This document shows, one piece after another, positions 20,814-22,448 of a stretch of 22,448 bases of DNA. This DNA is from a virus. Numbering within the stretch: position 1 is the stretch's first letter; the number at the start of each line of letters is the position of its first letter. The DNA lies in IMG/VR virus record IMGVR_UViG_3300036841_000317, positions 1 to 22,448 of that record; one strand, given 5' to 3'. The notes beneath the pieces are model-generated. The model was not told where the DNA came from. It did no database searches and saw only the letters and a list, made by a program, of their open reading frames with translations. The translations under genes were made by a program, and so were the position numbers.

Positions 20814-21061
20814 CCGGACACGCGCACACGTGGAACGAGGTCGGGCCGCGCATTCAAGTCGATCTCACGCGCAGCCAATGCGCATGCGGTGCGCATCGCC
20901 TCGAGGTCGTCGACCCGACGACGGGCCGTCGGTTCGGCGTGGCACTCCCGATCGGTCTCGCAAAGGCGGCGATCCTCGGGCGCGAGGCGATCTCCAAGGG
21001 CAGCGAAGCGGCCGCGATGGGCCTGCGTTTACTCGAATTCCTCGAGAAATTGCGAAGGTGA
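20810..21061 (+). CDS. Small His/Cys protein, 83 aa
   Basis: GTG 20810 overlaps the previous stop. His4/His6 and Cys24/Cys26/His29 could bind one metal ion. Residues about 45-82 form two helices (LPIGLAKAAILGREAIS, EAAAMGLRLLEFLEKLRR). It is the last gene before the structured gap at 21062-21507, and so could act in replication control. Function unknown. Confidence 0.7.
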   Translation: MTGHAHTWNEVGPRIQVDLTRSQCACGAHRLEVVDPTTGRRFGVALPIGLAKAAILGREAISKGSEAAAMGLRLLEFLEKLRR

Positions 21062-21159
21062 GTGTGGCCCACTTCACATTTGCAACGCCGGCGATGAACG
21101 AATCGCGAAAGCGTTCACGTGATCCGCTCGGCCGCGCGAGTCGTCAACCGAAAGCAGAG

Positions 21160-21212
21160 CGGGCAACAAAAAATCAACGTCCTACATGGAGGACGTTCTC
21201 TTTTGTTGCCCG
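21160..21212. repeat. Long two-part hairpin (12 bp + 8 bp)
   Basis: 21160-21171 pairs perfectly with 21201-21212, and inside it 21176-21183 pairs with 21190-21197 around a 6-base loop. The inner stem is followed by CTCTTTTG on the plus strand and GATTTTTTG on the minus strand, so it could end transcription in either direction. The outer stem would compete with termination, as in an attenuator. A DNA cruciform for initiation is the other reading. Confidence 0.8.
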
Positions 21213-21251
21213 AAGGCGCCGACACGGGCTTAGAGTCGTCGCCTCGGGAAG

Positions 21252-21292
21252 CTCCGCAGTCCTCGGGTTTAGAACTCCCAAGAACTGCGGGG
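21252..21292. repeat. Imperfect hairpin in the replication leader
   Basis: CCGCAGT at 21254-21260 pairs with ACTGCGG at 21284-21290, extended by a G-T and a C-G pair, with further imperfect pairing of CTCGGGTT and AACTCCCAAG inside. The T-loop-like look of GGGTTTAGAACTCCC is not enough for a tRNA. Confidence 0.55.
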
Positions 21293-21304
21293 CCCCCAAG
21301 GTTT

Positions 21305-21331
21305 CCCCGACGCGATTGGCGTCGCTCGGGG
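21305..21331. repeat. Bulged hairpin in the replication leader
   Basis: CCCC at 21305-21308 pairs with 21328-21331 and GACGC at 21309-21313 with GCGTC at 21319-21323, leaving a 4-base bulge. Its neighbours make a three-hairpin series. Confidence 0.5.
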
Positions 21332-21507
21332 CGGCCATCTGCTGTTTCACCCTTGACCGGGAAAACCTGATCGATGGCTCAAAGAGCCTACCCCGAAGCA
21401 CCCACCGCGTCCACGTTTGTACGAGTCCGCGCGGTCAAACTTCGTCCGACCGACGAACGATTTCCGCGGTGCCGTAACGCGCCAACCCGACACGACCGGG
21501 GGGCGCG

Positions 21508-22113
21508 TTGAAAACCGCCGCCGAAATCATCGCGACACTCAACGAGCGCGGGCTTTTGCCCATCGCCGTGGCGATCGCGGAACGTCACTCGCTCGAGCTC
21601 GGCAAGATCCTCGATCTCAAATCGCACGACCCCGAGATCGTCGACGCGCGTTACCAGGTCTACCGCGACCTTCGCGCCGTGCTCCCGAGCAACAACGCCG
21701 TCGCGCGAGCGATGGGCGTGGATCATTCGACCATCGACCTAGCGTTGATGTTGACGCGAGCCGTCGTCGACGTGGTGCTCGATCGCTGGCTGATTCGGGA
21801 CGCCGCCGGCCACACGACGGGCGAAGGCTACGTCTTTCGCTGGCGCCGTCAGCTCGAGCCGATCGGATCGCTGCAAATGCCGTTCGGCGTGACGACGTTG
21901 CTCGGTACTGTCGGCGCCGAAGGCGCGCCGCGCGGATCGTGGGAACGGTCCACCAAGTGGTTCGCCGAGTACCTCGAAGCGCGAGCGCACTTCTACGAGC
22001 TCGCGCGCCAGGCCGGAGCGCCATCGTTTTCGGGTCGCTCGCTCGATATGGTCTGCTTCACCGAATCGAGTGAAGAGGCCTTTGCCGAGCTCGCGGCGGA
22101 GGTGGCGCCTTGA
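21508..22113 (+). CDS. DnaA domain IV-like DNA-binding protein
   Basis: The product is 201 aa from TTG 21508, behind GGGGGG. Residues about 45-85 look like the DNA-binding domain IV of DnaA: a helix with ARYQVYRDLRAVLP, a helix-turn-helix SNNAVARAMG, and the signature VDHSTIDLAL (72-81), compared with RDHTTVLHA in DnaA. The AAA+ ATPase part is absent. The C-terminal 100 residues are a mixed domain with Trp-rich strands (GEGYVFRWRRQLEPIG) and a helix (WFAEYLEARAHFYELAR). It may bind DnaA boxes or viral repeats to start or control replication together with the overlapping winged-helix gene (TTGA). Confidence 0.72.
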   Translation: MKTAAEIIATLNERGLLPIAVAIAERHSLELGKILDLKSHDPEIVDARYQVYRDLRAVLPSNNAVARAMGVDHSTIDLALMLTRAVVDVVLDRWLIRDAAGHTTGEGYVFRWRRQLEPIGSLQMPFGVTTLLGTVGAEGAPRGSWERSTKWFAEYLEARAHFYELARQAGAPSFSGRSLDMVCFTESSEEAFAELAAEVAP

Positions 22114-22448
22114 GCGCCGCGGCCGCCGTCGCTCTGCCGCGCCCGAAGCTCCGCGCGTTCGAGCGGGTGCTGTACGAGGACCTCTGGCACTTGCGGCGCG
22201 CCCACCGAAAGGTGGTGCCGTCGACGGCCAAGCTCGCCGAGCGCCACGGCAAGAGCCGATCGACCATCAAGCGGACGCTCTCGGCCCTGCGCGCCGCTGG
22301 GCTTTTGGTGTCGGTCTACAACGGCGGCCGCGGCCGCCGCTGCATCTACTACCTGGGCGAGCGGGCCGCGCAGCGGGTGGTCACCGAAAGCCCGCAATGG
22401 CCCGAAATTTCTCGGTTCGGCGGGCTTCGGATGGGCAAGGTGGTGATG
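22110..22448 (+). CDS. Winged-helix replication-initiator-like protein, N-terminal part (continues at base 1)
   Basis: The start is TTG at 22110, overlapping the TGA of the upstream gene (TTGA). A good Shine-Dalgarno GGAGG at 22098-22102 lies 7 bases upstream, which decides this start. Residues about 38-83 form a clear winged helix-turn-helix: a TAKLAERHGKSRSTIKRTL recognition unit, then a short basic wing GGRGRRCIYYL. The whole protein is 470 aa once the circle is closed. The preceding gene has a DnaA domain IV-like motif, so the pair looks like a replication-initiation module. A DNA-binding N-terminus, a disordered linker and a C-terminal domain recall lambda O and plasmid initiators. A transcriptional regulator is the main alternative. 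The DNA-binding fold is seen; the initiator role is inferred. Confidence 0.75.
   Translation, partial: MSAAAAVALPRPKLRAFERVLYEDLWHLRRAHRKVVPSTAKLAERHGKSRSTIKRTLSALRAAGLLVSVYNGGRGRRCIYYLGERAAQRVVTESPQWPEISRFGGLRMGKVVM
22322..22448. repeat. Terminal direct repeat marking a circular molecule (right copy)
   Basis: This is the second copy of bases 1-127. Removing it leaves a 22,321-bp circle. It lies inside the winged-helix gene and codes for the end of the winged helix plus the residues after it, so it is ordinary coding DNA seen twice. Confidence 0.93.

Larger units (their letters stand above)
21062..21507. other. 446-bp structured region upstream of the replication genes
   Basis: No frame here looks coding. 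It has three successive hairpins (21160-21212, 21252-21292, 21305-21331) and then a less structured part up to the TTG at 21508. It should hold the replication-gene promoter, and could hold a structured RNA or the origin. I see no tRNA. Confidence 0.65.

Noticed and set aside
21254-21290. Possible tRNA in the replication leader
   Set aside because: There is a T-loop-like piece, but no acceptor stem, D arm and anticodon arm of the right sizes could be drawn on either strand.
1-22448. CRISPR array or insertion sequence
   Set aside because: I saw no regularly spaced repeats with unique spacers, and no transposase with flanking inverted repeats.

Overview
The window is a complete circular genome read once around. 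Bases 1-127 are repeated exactly at 22322-22448, so the unique circle is 22,321 bp. Reading frames run in phase across the junction: the gene starting at 22110 continues at base 2 and ends at 1201. The DNA is strongly GC-rich with G/C-ending codons, and stop/start overlaps (ATGA, GTGA, TTGA) are frequent. This fits a virus of a high-GC Gram-negative bacterium. Frequent GAGCTC and CGCCGGCG words remind me of Myxococcota, but the host is not proven.

Layout. (1) 21508-1201 is a replication module: a protein with a DnaA domain IV-like motif, then a winged-helix protein whose gene holds a cluster of perfect hairpins and 11-bp tandem repeats. (2) 1198-5739 is an early or accessory block of small overlapping genes. 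It has several Cys-rich putative zinc proteins, a small serine recombinase, a ribbon-helix-helix-like protein and a short membrane peptide. (3) 5747-6136 is the only convincing minus-strand gene. (4) 6243-13864 encodes virion or entry proteins, most with one or more membrane segments: a transglutaminase-like cysteine enzyme, a lytic transglycosylase, a LysM protein, Gly- and Pro/Thr-rich membrane proteins, and a very basic protein fused to a membrane domain. (5) 13981-18255 encodes beta-rich soluble proteins: a 269-aa major capsid candidate, a 151-aa protein, a 378-aa protein and four tandem paralogs of 142-152 aa. (6) 18270-20115 has small genes and a lysis cassette with a T4-type lysozyme (E20/D29/S35) and a holin- or spanin-like protein. 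(7) 20116-21507 has two stretches without genes, rich in inverted repeats, around two small zinc-binding-type genes.

I find no terminase, portal, tail, tape-measure, DNA polymerase or tyrosine integrase, and no Walker A packaging ATPase in any convincing frame. Membrane-anchored wall enzymes, many small membrane proteins, beta-rich capsid candidates and a lysozyme together suggest a tailless virus with a membrane (tectivirus-, corticovirus-, P23-77- or FLiP-like in style). I cannot assign it to a known family. The missing packaging ATPase, the four-copy structural array and the replication region are the most unusual points.
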